Shown: positions 14,347 to 14,768 of the stretch, piece by piece
Position numbering within the stretch: the stretch's first letter is position 1
Layout: every line of letters begins with the position of its first letter
Assembly (NCBI GenBank): GCA_009920815.1
Contig: RFZH01000031.1
Coordinates: forward strand, 1-14,768
Direction of reading: 5' to 3'
From: Paracoccaceae bacterium
Lineage (GTDB): Bacteria > Pseudomonadota > Alphaproteobacteria > Rhodobacterales > Rhodobacteraceae
DNA length: 14,768 nucleotides
Made by a program: the position numbers and the translations under genes
The notes under the pieces: model-generated
The model's input: the letters and a program-made list of their open reading frames with translations, nothing else
Database searches by the model: none
What the model was told of the DNA's origin: nothing

Positions 14347-14768
14347 ATGGGTTGGCGGTTTGTTGTAAAAATTTCATTGTTAATTTTGTCATTGGTGATG
14401 ACACCTGCATATTCCGAGGAAAATAATTTCGGAAATCAAAGCGCACTTGTGCTGGAAGTGTCCGTACCTGCAACCGAGGAGCGGACGGCATTAGTTTTTG
14501 GCTTTACAATGGCCATGCTTAAGGCATTGCCAGAGACGGTTTACAAAACAAGTACCGTTGGGACCGAGGGATTAAATGAATTCAAAGGTGCACGGTTGGT
14601 TGATTTGCTTGCTGCGATTGAGGCTCGTCCAAAGTCTGTTATTGCTTGGGCGATAAATGATTGTATGGCAGAATTTGATCCAACCCAAGAGGGGTGAAAC
14701 GAGGCGCTTATTGCCTATTCGGTGAACGGCAAACCTATGCCGGTCAGGGAAAAGGGCCCCCTTTGGAT
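14347..14768 (+). pseudogene. Periplasmic molybdopterin-oxidoreductase-fold protein with in-frame TGA, 3' end cut by window
   Basis: Start ATG 14347 has GGAG at 14334-14337. MGWRFVVKISLLILSLVMTPAYS is a Sec signal peptide. The mature part (VLEVSV, STVGTEGLNEFKGARLVDLLAAI, AWAINDCMAEFDP) resembles the small SUF/YedY-like molybdopterin-binding fold proteins of Rhodobacterales, often found beside sensor kinases. The frame is cut by TGA at 14695-14697 after 116 residues, yet the same frame continues to the window end with NEALIAYSVNGKPMPVREKGPLW, the family's conserved continuation. So it is one base substitution or a read error from intact, not a frameshift. Other genes here use TGA as stop, so recoding is unlikely. 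No cofactor-binding cysteine is evident; C in INDC is not at a known ligand site. Confidence 0.65.

Noticed and set aside
14695..14697. TGA as selenocysteine or tryptophan codon
   Set aside because: Other genes in the window terminate at TGA and use TGG for Trp, no stem-loop typical of a selenocysteine element is evident in the few bases available, and the family has no known Sec at this place.
1..14768. CRISPR array, tRNA, rRNA, insertion sequence or prophage genes
   Set aside because: No regularly spaced repeats, cloverleaf sequences, transposase motifs or phage proteins recognised on either strand.

Overview
The window looks like chromosomal DNA of an alphaproteobacterium of the Rhodobacterales (roseobacter-like), with moderate GC. 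The evidence is the gene order hsp33 / NudL-type CoA pyrophosphatase / CCA-adding enzyme / paired ABC exporter, the single-subunit Hsp33, a BioMNY biotin transporter, and the small MKK-leader secreted protein typical of that order. This placement is inference from family resemblance; no rRNA or marker gene is present. I see no tRNA, rRNA, CRISPR array, insertion sequence or phage gene.

Layout. 1-276: C-terminal end of a SpoIIE/PP2C-type phosphatase, convergent with a Nudix hydrolase on the minus strand (273-713). From 792 rightward runs a compact plus-strand array: Hsp33, a possible 55-codon ORF, a CoA pyrophosphatase, a CCA-adding enzyme, the wreck of one ABC exporter half, an intact second half, and a TrmA/RumA-type RNA methyltransferase, mostly with 1-8 nt overlaps. 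6847-8620 is an envelope block: an L,D-transpeptidase lipoprotein, a convergent CAP-domain lipoprotein and a second, Tat-exported L,D-transpeptidase. 8749-8888 holds a broken small secreted-protein gene and a good intrinsic terminator. 8955-10819 is bioM-bioN-bioY. Facing it on the minus strand is a LuxR-type response regulator followed by a short acyl-CoA ligase and an atypical thiolase (13862 down to 10822). 13863-14346 is AT-rich, gene-free and full of palindromes. The window closes with the start of a periplasmic molybdopterin-oxidoreductase-fold gene interrupted by an in-frame TGA.

The most striking feature is gene breakage. Four loci in under 15 kb are disrupted: the CCA-adding enzyme has lost its catalytic head, the first ABC half survives only as short collinear remnants, the small secreted protein has lost its middle and frame, and the oxidoreductase carries a nonsense codon. 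The other genes look intact. Either this lineage is losing genes by internal deletion or the assembly has deletion errors; loss of the essential-looking CCA enzyme makes this worth resolving.

For new biology, the best candidate is the biotin transporter facing a ligase-thiolase pair whose thiolase lacks the second catalytic cysteine and the usual NEAFA asparagine. It may process biotin, a biotin fragment or a pimeloyl-type acyl chain, possibly under the adjacent response regulator. That link is inference from neighbourhood and motifs only.
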